A stretch of DNA of 64,000 bases from Gonium pectorale. Taxonomy: Eukaryota; Chlorophyta; Chlorophyceae; Chlamydomonadales; Volvocaceae. The stretch is taken from the NCBI GenBank assembly GCA_001584585.1, contig LSYV01000071.1, positions 188,701 through 252,700 on the forward strand, written 5' to 3'. Position 1 is the first letter of the stretch; every line of letters starts with the position of its first letter. The notes under the pieces were generated by a model. The model was not told the DNA's origin, did no database searches, and saw nothing but the letters and a program-made list of their open reading frames with translations. Made by a program: the position numbers and the translations under genes. Shown one piece after another: positions 19,390 through 30,281 of the stretch.

Positions 19390-21238
19390 ATGCCCTGGCA
19401 GCTCTTTGACAGCTCATCCGCTGAAGTAGCCCGCTTCGTCAAGGTTATAGCAGCGTTGCTCAACCGTCAAAGCCTAGGTTGGTTAAGGGGGAAGGTGGGG
19501 ATCATTATTGCGCCAGGACGGGTGGGGGGGGGTGCTGGGCTCAACGTGCCAGCAGCCATCCCCGGAAGCCCAGAGCTACACGTGGATATAGCTCTCAATG
19601 TGTTCACGCAGATTTGGAGTTCCTGCCCCAGGAGTTTGAGGACCTTACCCCCGACGGGGAGGGGGTGTACGCGTACGCCCCGGGCAGCTACCACCCACTC
19701 CTGTTCCGGAGATCCACCTTGGAGACGGGCGCCTGGGAATGGAGCGACGACGGTCGGCTGTGGTTCTCAAGCGACAACGTCCGTGAGGTACAACCGTAGG
19801 TTAGGGTTGATCAGTTTGCAGCCGTACGGGTGGGGCGGGTATTCACGGGCCGCCCAAACTGAGCACAGGCTGCCCCTGCCCCGTCCAAGATCACTCGACG
19901 CTTGCCAAAGGGGGGTTGCTGGCAGCATGCTGTCACAGCGGTGGGTCCTGCACCCCTCGCGGCGCTGCACGCCGGCTGCACGGGATACCGCCCCACTCGG
20001 GTGGCGCTTGCGGCCCAGCCTGGCTGCCGCACGACATGTCGCAACCGCAGAGGGTGTTGTAGGTCCGCCCACTAACGCGCCGCCAGCTCTGTTCATGGCC
20101 TTCGTTGGCGCCACCCGCTGGTGCCAGCCATGAGCCATCCCACGTGCAGGCCAGGCCCGCCACCGCGTCTATGGCACCCAACTCTGTCCACTCTGCTGCT
20201 TAACCCCTCCTCACGCCCGCATACCACTCCTTCCTGTCTTTTCCCCGCCCTCTGATCCCCCTCATCAGAGCCCCAACGGAGTGCCCGAGCCGCCCGCGCT
20301 GGTCTTCATCCTGCGCCTGCACGTGGAGCACCTGGTGCGCCGCAGGCTTGCGCAGCCCGCCGCGCGGCCGCCCCGCCTGCCGCCGCCGCTGGACACGGGC
20401 GCGCCCGGGCAGCGGCCTGCGGACTGTGCGCCCGAGGCGCTGTGCTGCCCCATCTCGCACAGCCTGATGCGCTGCCCCGTGGTGAGCCCCAGCGGGACGA
20501 CCTTTGAGTACGAGTACATTCGTAGGTGAGCAGCCGGCGAGGGGCGGAAGGGCAGGGGGCAGGGGGCCAAATGCCGGCTTAATCTTGGGGCTGCGGGCCA
20601 AGTGGGCGTGGAATGAGCCCCGAGCGGTCGGTCGGGGAATACCAGCGTCCTGTAGCGACTGGGTGAGCAGGTGAGGAGGGGCGGGCGCGTCGTACAGAGG
20701 AACCAGCTGGCGACGCTCGGGAAGCTGTCACGGCGCACGGACAAGGAGTGAACACGGAGCCTAGACATGGGCTCGTGGCGGTGTTGCGCATGGAGGGTGC
20801 TTGCCCCGCGGATTGCTGGCCCGGAGCGCCGCTCTTGGGCTCAAGCGTGGCGACCTGCAAGTGCAGGCCCCACGCTGCGGTGGCGACCGCCTCCCCGCAT
20901 ATGATTATGCAACTGCTGCCTGCAATAGCCACAGCACGTGCAGTCGTGAACTCTACTCCGCGCCCGTGCACATGCTCCCCCGGATCTTTGCCGGCCGCAG
21001 GTGGGTTCAGCAGCACAACAGCGACCCCGTCAATGGTGCCCCGCTGGCGGAGGCGGACTTGTACCCCAACCTGGCGCTGAGGGACATGATTGAGCGCTGG
21101 CTAGGGCAGGGCCATCCGGGGCCGCCCGATCAGCACCACCAACAACCGGGAGCGGGGAGTGGGAGGGAACAGGGGGCAGGGGCCCTGAGGTCGGGCCAGC
21201 GGGCCGCCCTGCCCTTCCACCTACTGGACCTAAGCTGA
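19390..21238 (+). CDS. Small U-box domain protein (probable E3 ubiquitin ligase)
   Basis: Exons: 19390-19477, 19612-19787, 20269-20525, 21001-21238; 252 residues. The C-terminal half holds a U-box: CCPISHSLMRCPVV, then TTFEYEYIRRWV and DPVNGAPL, ending YPNLALRDMIERW. The domain is split by an intron after the Arg of EYIRR, in phase. U-boxes recruit E2 enzymes in a RING-like fold without zinc. No ARM, WD40 or kinase partner domain is present; the N-terminal 160 residues (EFEDLTPDGEGVYAY..., then LRLHVEHLVRRR) match nothing I know. The first exon and its GTTGGT donor are uncertain; the ATG at 19390 was chosen for phase. The tail after the U-box is Gly/Gln-rich. Confidence 0.75.
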
Positions 21239-22266
21239 GCGGCAGGCCTATGGCCGTACCTTTTATTGCGGGGGTGTGGGGGAGGCAGCGGGCCGGGCCC
21301 AGGTCTCTGCCGATGAACAACACCAGCGGCAATGGTCATCCACACAGACCTGGATGGCCGGAGTCGGGAACGATGGTTTCAGGAATCCCTTTCATGTTGT
21401 GTAGGGCAAGCTTCTCGCATGGTGTACACTGCACAGAAGTTGAAGCGTTGATACGCATTCCTTCAGTTTGCTGCCTACCTTGCTGTAGGGATTGAAGCCC
21501 CCATTCCGCCTCTCGTGCGTGTCGGAAATTGGACCCTGTCGCTGGCGGTACTGCTGGGGAACCCTGTCGCTGGCGACCCGAAAGGGCGGATACGGCAAGC
21601 GACAACAGGCAGACAAGCTCATCTGAAGTGAAGTTTCCTTGGTTTGGTCGTCCGTACATGTGTCTGGATGGTATTGCGTATGGCAAGGCTGCAGGGGAGT
21701 GCGGCTGCAGCGGCGCCACGCCCGCTGTGGCACGTTTGCAAGTGAACGTCCAACGCATCCAAAGTTTGAAAGTGTGACACCTAATACCTAGGAACGCAAC
21801 CTTGGTGCAATGTTCCGCTTGTGTTTTGCACGACGGTGCAATCGGCAGTATGGGGGTGCCAGTCCCCTCTTGTTCCCTCCGGCCCTCCAAGGCGGCCGAA
21901 CGAAAGGATTCAGTTGTCACATCCGAGGCACCATGTGGGAACGGGCGTTTGGGGACGGCGGTTTCAGCTTGCACACGGCCACACGGTAAATCTAAATCTG
22001 TACGACAGGCCGGTAATCAGTTGCAATTAGACTCCTGCTCCTAACAAAGCGCGACGCCAATCCCGGACATCGCCGCACTGCTTATATTGTATGAAAGCTG
22101 AAAGGTTAGGCCGGTATCATACACGGTAAACGGCTTGCGCAATAGTGACTCGCCACAGTGTTTGGTGGTTACTGGATTCATAGCTGCAGTCCCTCATCTG
22201 ACTAATTGTAGCGTTGTCTATTTCGTTAGCCATAATCCCTCTGCTCTGTTGAGCGGCCTACGAACA
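21239..22266. other. Intergenic region between U-box and NXD1 genes
   Basis: About 1 kb. A 212-codon minus-strand frame (21336-21974) shows no family features and is probably chance. A short direct repeat CCCTGTCGCTGGCG occurs twice (near 21535 and 21562). I see no gene. Confidence 0.4.
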
Positions 22267-24927
22267 ATGGTCTACGCGAAACCCCCATGGGTTTTCAAGG
22301 GGAAGTAAGTGCAGATATACACTCCGATGTCCCTGGGACAGCCCGGGAAGTATGCTGCGAGTCGCCGATATCGATGCTGCCACGTCGCCTGGAACGCCGC
22401 AGGGCCCTCTACCAGCTTCAGCTAGTAAAGAGTAATGAGGTGGGTCGTAGAGATGATGTAGATTTCTGCTGAACCCCGTGGTAGCAAGGCAACAAGAAAG
22501 TCCCGCGGGACGGTTGGGTTGCCCATCGCAATCACTGAAGCCTCTGCTGTGGTTCGGCTACAGGCCCGCAAGTACATACCCGATGAATTTAAGCTTGTGG
22601 AGCTGTTTGGGTGAGCACGAACGTGCTTGGAAATTGAGGGTTAGTGTCACTGTTAGGAAGGGATGGGTATCTCTGGTGGGCCCTTCAGTCGGAGGATTCC
22701 TAGGAAGAGGGCTTATGTGTCCATGCCAGACACCGCAAATTACGACTCGTCGTCTCCAAGGCGGACCAGCATCCATCTTGCTGCCACGTATTCGTGCAAT
22801 CGTGGTTGCACACGCGGCATATTCAAAACGATGGCTCTGGGCTGTCTTTGTAGCTGCCGACCTGATGGCGCACACCGTCCTCATCCACGGTGTGGCCAGC
22901 AGCCGCGGCACCCTTGGCGCCCTCGGCGCATCAGCCGCCTTCCTCATGAGGTACCGTAGCAGCCTAACCCTATGATTAACCGCGGCTTCCATCTGTGAAC
23001 ACGAAAACGGCAACCACTCAACGTAGCACCTTCTTGGCACCTGCCCCGTACCCGCCTCCGCAGCTACACCCTGGGCGGCTTCTACCTGGCTCGCTATGAG
23101 GACAGCCCTGCTGGGACCTTCGACGAGGTGCGCTCGCGCTCGCACGTTTTGTATCCGGGCATCGCCAGCTCTGTCGCCGTGTGCTCTCCTCCTCACCGTC
23201 GTCACGCTCTAGCTGCTGGCGGACTCGCAACTGCGGCGTGTAGCCTCCATGTGCTGGCGTGTGATCCCAGTATCTGACAGCGTACTCTGGATCTGCTTGA
23301 TGACGATCTCTATATGAGCGGACCGCCTCCTCCTCTCCGACCCGCCTCTCCCAGCTGGTGGCCATGGCGGGGCTAGTCTGGAACCCGCCCACCTCGTGCG
23401 CATGGGCCGCTCGGGTGTACGTGAACAACAGGTGAGCTTTGTGCCTGAGTGGGAGGCTGCGGCTAGGGGTGCCAGCGCGCAGCGGGCTTGCAGCCAAGAT
23501 GCTAGAGGGTGTGGACCTCCTAATACCTGCACAGAGGTGGTTGGAGCCCCAGTCCCTTCTCGTATGCCAAAACAGTGCCCTATTGCGTTACGAGGTTGCA
23601 GAGCCCGGGTAGGCCGTCGCATGCGGATGTAAGCTTGGTGCATCTTGCCAAGAGCAGCTCTTGGGCCTTTGCTCCCTCGCAGGGAGGCACGAGACCACGG
23701 TATCCATCACGTGGGGCTGCCCTCCCGGCTGGCCTCATTCAAGCTGCTGCCGGAGCCGGAGATAGCCGCATCCAGCACCGCGCCCAGCGGTAGACGTTCC
23801 AAGGGCCAGGCGGAAGCCGGCGCTGCAGCTGCGCCCAGCTGGTGGCAGGCCGCCGGGAGCGATAGCGGTGCGTGCAACGGAATGCGGCACAGGCGGCGCA
23901 CACAGATACCCCGGACGGGCACGTTGAGAAGGCTATCATAGTAGCCCTGATCGCCTGATGTACTGGGTGTGGAGGCGGGGCTGGGGCATAAGGCAGGCGC
24001 ACGGGCGCAAGAACCTGCTCTCTTGCAGTTTGTAACATTGGCCGTCCTTGTCTGCCCTCCCCCACCTGTTTCCAATGTCCGCCTCATTCCTGCGCTCCCG
24101 CAGCCGGCGGCTCCAAGCAAGCGAGGCCAGTGCTCGAGGTCCGCAACGTGGACACGGGCCGGGGTCGGGCGTTGTCTGTGCCTGTGTGCTTCATCAGCAT
24201 GCCGGGACCAGATCAGCACCTGGGGCCGCGGATCAAGCTCTCACTACCCAGCTTCAGGCGAGTGGCTTCAGAGGGGAGCTTGTGGGCTAGGTAACGGTAT
24301 CGAGCCTGCCGAGGCCGAAGAGGCCAGCGTCACGACCCCGTTATCTTCAGCTCGTCGCCATGTGAAGACGGGGCAGGGGAGGAACGCCCGGGAAAAAGTG
24401 TGTTGACCAGAGCCCGCAATGTGTTGAATGTGTCCGCGTGTGCCTGGTGATCACCTCGCAGCGGTGCCACCCCCGAGGTACCCAACCTCCTGCGCTACGC
24501 GTGCGACCTGCACACCAACGTGCGCATGCTGCCGCCGCTGGCCTTGTCGGCACCGCCGGCGGGGCGCGGGGAGGAGGACTCGGCAGAGTGCTTAGCAATG
24601 GTGATGTCGGGACGGCCACTGATCGCCCTGGAGTTCGCGCAGATGGAGGTGCGGCAGACGTTGTACCGTGTGCGGATTGGTGAAAAATGCCAGCACGAAC
24701 AGTATGTGCGCGGGCGACCCCATGCTTGATGGAGCATCTTGTAGTGCACTTTTAGCAACCTCTTTCCGCCCATGTTGAAGGTGTTTCCCTTCCCTCGGCC
24801 CCAGATGCACGTGGACGAGCCCGAGACCCTGGTGCTCGCCACGGATGGGCGACAGGCGGGGCAGTCCATCCAATGGGCTGGTGCGCGCGCTGCCAGCGTC
24901 ACGAGCGCATGGGCATCCCGCATTTAG
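22267..24927 (+). CDS. NXD1: NEOXANTHIN-DEFICIENT 1 (NXD1/ND1) family protein
   Basis: Exons: 22267-22304, 22403-22439, 22564-22610, 23064-23127, 23355-23431, 23683-23867, 24104-24257, 24462-24648, 24805-24927; 303 residues. The order of conserved blocks follows the plant proteins: PPWVFKGKALYQLQLVK, YIPDEFKLVELFGYTLGG, DSPAGTFDELVAMAGLVW, NPPTSCAWAARVYVNN, HVGLPSRLA, and later PLIALEFAQME. In land plants loss of this protein reduces neoxanthin; its biochemical activity is not established, and it resembles the acetoacetate-decarboxylase-like fold (from memory). Very small exons 1-3 were recovered only through this match. Intron 7 appears to use a GC donor (24258) with an AG acceptor; a GT donor at 24290 is also in phase but would insert 11 extra residues. 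Residues 115-150 and 240-260 are algal low-complexity insertions. Confidence 0.88.
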
Positions 24928-25733
24928 GGGTGGAACTGTTTGGGGGAAAAAGATGCGTCAAGTGGCATGACCAAGTGTGGCTCCCTTGTTGGGCGGGCGT
25001 AGCAGACGATCTGCGGCAGTGCCGGAACGGGTGTGCGCGAACGGAGGCGTGACCGTCGTGGGAGGGCGGACGCGGGCACACTGGCAACCTTGGCCTCTGG
25101 TTCAACTCCCTGGCGAACCTGTCGGTTAGAACCACGTGTGACACCTCGGGGGCTCGATGAACGGGCTACACAACGTAGGGGCGAACGCTGTGTCTAGAAA
25201 TGATTTTTTAGCACGCTGTCACGCATAGAGGACACAACGCAGGGGAAAGGCCGGGTGATAGGGTGCAGGGGGAGGGGGGTACTCGTGCCCCATTTTTGTC
25301 CGGCAGTGGTCCTTCACCAGCACGACGTCAGTAGATTATGACATATGATGGCGGTGCGGGTCGGCGTTGGTGACCCGGGGTTCGGGCCCTCGGGCCCGCG
25401 AGCCTTGATCGACCATGCGCTCTTTATATGTATTACAGTTTCCAAAGTATATACTGTTCCCAACTATAATGAAGCTTGGTCGTGGTATTGCCGACCGTCG
25501 TGCACACCGGATCCTCACTGAAAATGCACCGGTAAATCCATACTGCTGTAAATCCCCGTGTTACTAGAGGTGCACGTACGCCGCGCGGCATCTAAAGCTG
25601 ATTTGCCGTTCCACTTGGCTTGCCCTACTTTCCGCCAGCCGCCACTAGGCCGAGGCCTTTGCTTAGAAGCTTCGTTGCATTTAGCAGGGCGCTGTAGGAG
25701 TGCTGCCATAAAGGCCGCCAAAGCGCCGCTCAA
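24928..25733. other. NXD1 3' UTR and eIF3i promoter region
   Basis: About 800 bases between two same-strand genes. Apart from the TGTAA at 25547 I see nothing specific. The stretch 25410-25560 is AT-richer than the average. Confidence 0.45.
25547..25551 (+). terminator. Candidate TGTAA poly(A) signal of NXD1
   Basis: TGTAA 620 bases after the stop codon and 183 bases before the next ATG. It is inferred from position. Confidence 0.45.
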
Positions 25734-28604
25734 ATGCGCCCATACCTCCTAAAGGGCCATGAGCGCCCCCTGACGCAAGTCAAGTAAGTCATCCGCCAGC
25801 TCTAGCGATCTCGCCTCGCGGCGCAGCCTGGCTGGGAGCAAACAGCGTGGCGGCTACGCAGGTACAACCGCGAGGGCGATCTGCTGGTCAGCTGCGCCAA
25901 GGTACGCGGTCGGCGTCAGCAGCATGTCCTGTCAGGACTTGCTAATGTTCTGGGCACTGATTGCTGCAGAATCTGCAACCCTGCCTCTGGTCTTCGGACG
26001 ACGGCCGCCGCATCGGCACCTACGAGGGCCACAATGGTGCTATCTGGACGTGCGACATTACATGTGCGTAGCGGGGCGAAGCTGCTTCGTGGCTGCTGTG
26101 CGGGTTACTGGGGTGACCCCCGTCCCCTGGTGCTCGCGTGGCGCGCATAACCCTTTCCGGGGGCTCGTCCGCGCGCAGGGGAGTCGGACCGGCTGATCAC
26201 CGGCTCTGCGGACCAAACAATCCGCATCTGGGACCTGCCCACGGGCAAGGAGCTGTTCCAGTTCCGGCACCGGGAGCCGTGCAGGGCGGTGAAGCTGTCA
26301 GCCGGCGAGCGGTTTTTGGCGGCCACCACGGATGCCTTCATTGAGTCGCCCCCGGGCATCCACGTGTACAACTTTGCGGAGAACGTGGAGGACCAGAGCG
26401 CTACGCCCGTAATCAGCTGGACGGCGCCTAAGGGCAGGATTACGCGCGTGTTCTGGACGGACTGCAACCGGAAACTCATTACGTCCCACGACTACGGGAT
26501 CGTGCGCCGCTGGGATGTCGAGGTCAGCCTGGCCTCTGGAGGGAGGGAGGGAAGGAGGGAGGGTACAGAACAGGGAGATGGAATGGGAGCGCCGGATCCG
26601 GGATGTTGCAGTTGGTCGCCGGGGCATGTGTTCGGGTGGGCACTGCGTAGGGTATGTGAGGTCGGCGGGGAGAAATGGAAGTGGGGCCCCAGCCAAGTAG
26701 GCACGTTCCGCGTCTGCTTCCGCTCATGGACGCTGTCTGCAGATGCCGCAATCCACAATGGGTTTACATGAACGGGTGTGTGCCAACCGGATGCATGTGG
26801 TTCGGAGCCAGGCCTGCGCAGGGCCTATTCGTCAGCGGATGCGGCGCTCTTTACTGGCTGCACCTCTGCCCGCCATGACCGCACGCCGTACCGCTCCTCG
26901 ACCCCCTAGACGGTTGCTTTCCTGAGGCCCCCTGTTGCACAACGTTAGCAAGGCGCCAATGTGGTGCATAGCGGCGTGCCGTTGGCCGCAGGGATGGACC
27001 CCGGCTGGGCAGCCAATGGGCTATCGTCAACCAAGACGCGCTTCACCCCCTGCCCTGTGCTGTCCCCTCATGCGACCACAGACCGGTCAGATGCTGCAGG
27101 AGACGCAGGTGCACGAGGACGCCATTCAGGACATGCAGATGTCGCCGGACGAGACGCACGTAATCACTGCGTCGCTGGACAAGACGGCGCGGGTGGTGGA
27201 CATTGAGACGTTCCAGGTGCTCAAGACCTACAAGACGGGCCGCTTCGTACAGTCGGCGGCAATGTCGCCTCTCTTCGACCACGTGAGTGATGCTGGCCCG
27301 GGGTGGGTGGCAGAGGCGGCGCGGGTGCTTTATCGCGCGCATTCGGGGGGTGATGGCTCGTGTTCGCAGCGAAGACGCAGCTGCGGCTCTGTAACGCTCT
27401 ACGCAATGCTAGTTGTGACGTTGCTTCCCCCTGATGTTGCTCTCATGCCGCAGGTTGTTCTGGGTGGTGGCCAGGACGCGTCGCAGGTGACGACCACGGC
27501 CGCCCAGGCCGGTGGCTTCGAGGCCAGGTTCTTCCACAAGGTCGGTGGGCGTGGGTTAGGGTGAGAACACGTTCTACAAAGAATGGCAACAACAGAAACG
27601 GATGAGCGCACCCATCGCGACTGGCCTCCTTGCGCGAGTGGTCAACCATTGCTCCGCGTCATGTTTTGTCGTATGCACGGTCTCACCAACCTTGTCCGTC
27701 CCTGCGCTACTTGTCCTTTTGCAGATCTTCCAAGAGGAGTTCGGGCGCGTCAGGGGCCATTTCGGTCCCATTAACACCGTTGCGTTCCATCCGTCGGGGC
27801 GCAGGTGCGCACTGGCTGCTGCTGGGAGAAGCGAACGCATGGTTGCTACGCCTGAACACCCTCCGTGGTGTTCATAGATACGAAACGGCATGCATATTGA
27901 GCTCTTCAGAACAGAGCAACCTAGTACCCCCCCTTGCAAAGGCTTGGCCGCCGGACGGGGGAACGCAGGTTGCGTCCAGCTGGCGTTTCTCCATCAAACC
28001 TTGTCTCCACCAACCCCCCCTTGCGTCGGCCGGGTGTTCCCAAATGGGACGTGCGCCAGTCCCTCCTTGGGACCGCTATGGCCTTAGGGCGCGGGTGGTG
28101 GCGGGCGGGGTTGTCTGCAGACGCCATCCAATGGGATGAGCCCGGTCGCGGCTTTCAGGCGTCTTGGATCCTGCCCACAGACCATCCCTTGTCCCTTCCT
28201 CCACGCAGCTTCACCACTGGCGGTGAGGACGGCTACGTGCGCGTCCACCACCTGGACATGGACTACTTCACCAGTGAGTGCGCGGCGGGCACAGCGGCTA
28301 AGGGAGGAAGGAAGCGGACGGAGTGGGAGCATACGGGCAGACTGGCTCGATCATGGGAGCATAACCGGGCCGGCTTAGGGTTTTGTGTTTGCAAGGGCAT
28401 ATGTGTTATGGCTTAATGGAGGGGGAGTAGGCGGGCAATGCGCCAGGAAGAAACGGTATTGCAGATTCAAAAGCATGGGCAGAGTGCCAGAGGGCGCTGC
28501 CCAAGCTGTCGGGAAATGTCTTCTGCCAGTCTTTTGGTCCTCCGCTCGTTATGTCCTTGCATGCCCTCTCCCTGCCTTGTTGCCTCGCAGCGAAATTCTT
28601 CTAA
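25734..28604 (+). CDS. EIF3I: Translation initiation factor eIF3 subunit i
   Basis: Exons: 25734-25783, 25862-25901, 25970-26063, 26179-26522, 27082-27282, 27454-27540, 27725-27804, 28209-28273, 28591-28604; 324 residues, the normal length for eIF3i (about 325). This WD40 protein forms a beta-propeller that, with eIF3b and eIF3g, binds the 40S subunit during scanning. It begins [19 protein letters not shown] and ends with the characteristic YFTTKFF tail. WD repeats are visible as [63 protein letters not shown] and [16 protein letters not shown]. The last exon codes only four residues. Two donors are off consensus (GTCAGC at 26523, GTCGGT at 27541) but are fixed by the protein alignment. Cytosolic housekeeping gene. 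Confidence 0.95.
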
Positions 28605-30281
28605 ACGTCATTTAGACGCGGCTCGCGCATGGACAACAGGCGGAGCTGCTGGGTGGGAAAGGAGTACGGGAGCAGGGAGTCGCAGCAGTGGGAAGAGAGG
28701 GCCTCTCCCGCTGGCTTTGAAGTTGCGCGCCTCCGTTTGCAGGTTTGCAGGAGTGTTTTGGGTGCGCTTGTGCTGCTCGCAGAGGGAGCGACGGTACTGA
28801 TGGATGATGGCTGACCGCATTGTTGCAAGATGCACGCTGTTTGGGCTGGCTACTAGACAGGCGCCTCAGGCGGGATGACAAGTGGGATACACAATGGTGC
28901 AGGGGGTAGATGTCCGCATTTCCTTGGCCTTAGGAAGCATGCCCCATGTCGCTTTAGGCAGTTCCAGGTACGTGTCGGGGATCCGTAATCAGTGGCGAGG
29001 CATGCGAAACTGTGCCACCGGGGCCTAAGTAGGCGCCAAGGTTTGGGTCCGTTGCCTGCCCATTCCGTTGCATGCCAAACGATGTGTTCTGGTGGGCTGT
29101 AACGTCCACAGTTGGAGCTGGTACGCTTCTATGCCATGAACGGTTGCAGAGCACAACTCTGAGGGCTCTTTGGGCTTTCAGCCACATTCCAGAGCAGCAA
29201 CTCGTCGTGTGTAACGTGATCTCAACGGATCAGCAGCCTGTAAGCGGACCAAATTCAGCCACAAGACTGCGGACGTGATCCCATATTCAGGCATGCCGTC
29301 GCCACACCCATGGGAGGCACTATCTAAGCGGGGTGCGGCCGAGCAAGTTCACATTCCTTCTGGCTTCCGGGTAGCACAAGGATGCTCAGTTCTGCCGGAT
29401 GATAGTTTAACGCCCTTGGGCAGTGACAGCTGCCATTCGCTGGTACTCGCTGTACTCGTGGCTGCACTGCAGTGACACCCTCTGCAGTCTCCTGGTGGAA
29501 GTCTAACAATGAAACGCTGCAACGAGGGCCTGCCGGCCACTGCCCTAAATGCCGGCCTACCTGCAGGCGGAAGCACTTCACCGCTGAGCGACGGTAGAAG
29601 CTTTTGGCTTTGACAACCATGTAACCCTCGGCACCTGCGACCGTGTACAGCCATGTACGGCCGTGTACCCGTGACTTGCAAAAGCGACCGCAGTGTGAAC
29701 TAGATGGAGCTGCTGTACGAACACAAGCTTCCATTGAGACCACCCATCGAGGCATGAGCTTCAACCGTCAATATGTGGAGCCGGTGGGCCAGACCCAGCA
29801 TACTTCTTTGACACTATTTGCTCCAGCATCAATGCACATGCCATCCACGATGTCTGCTGCCTTGGCCACATACTCATCGCAAACCCTAAATCTAGCTGTG
29901 ACTTCCAGCCTTCCAGGCCACGTATAATTGCCTAAGGCATGCGGTCGCAGCTCAGCTGGCCACGACAATGCTGTCCGTAGTAGACCGACCCAGCAGTCAA
30001 GCGTCGTCACGATGCGCCCCGGCATTTAGCCAGCCGACCATGTCATGTCCCTTACGACTCCCCATTGTGCATCAATACTCCTGCCCTATCCGAACCCCAG
30101 TTCCTCTCTCACTCTAATTGAAGCCATCCTGCCTGCGATGTCCGGCAGAGCCAAATCCCCTAGCCCATCCCTATTCAGTTCAGTCAGCTCCATCAGAACA
30201 GTCACGTGCGTGCATGGCAAACACCCAACTACGGTCAGCCCCTGACCATGGGCTGCTCCCAAGGCACCCTGTACCGCATGC
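28605..30281. other. Convergent region: eIF3i 3' UTR and coiled-coil gene 3' UTR
   Basis: 1.7 kb between two convergent stop codons. No frame longer than about 150 codons and no recognisable domain. TGTAA occurs on the plus strand at 29098 and 29210. Confidence 0.45.
29098..29102 (+). terminator. Candidate TGTAA poly(A) signal of eIF3i
   Basis: The first plus-strand TGTAA after the eIF3i stop, about 500 bases downstream. A second one at 29210-29214 is an equally good alternative. Confidence 0.4.

Noticed and set aside
22663..22975. Possible extra exon in the NXD1 gene (frame containing WLWAVFVAADLMAH)
   Set aside because: Skipping it gives ELFGYTLGGF, exactly the conserved plant block; including it would break that block.
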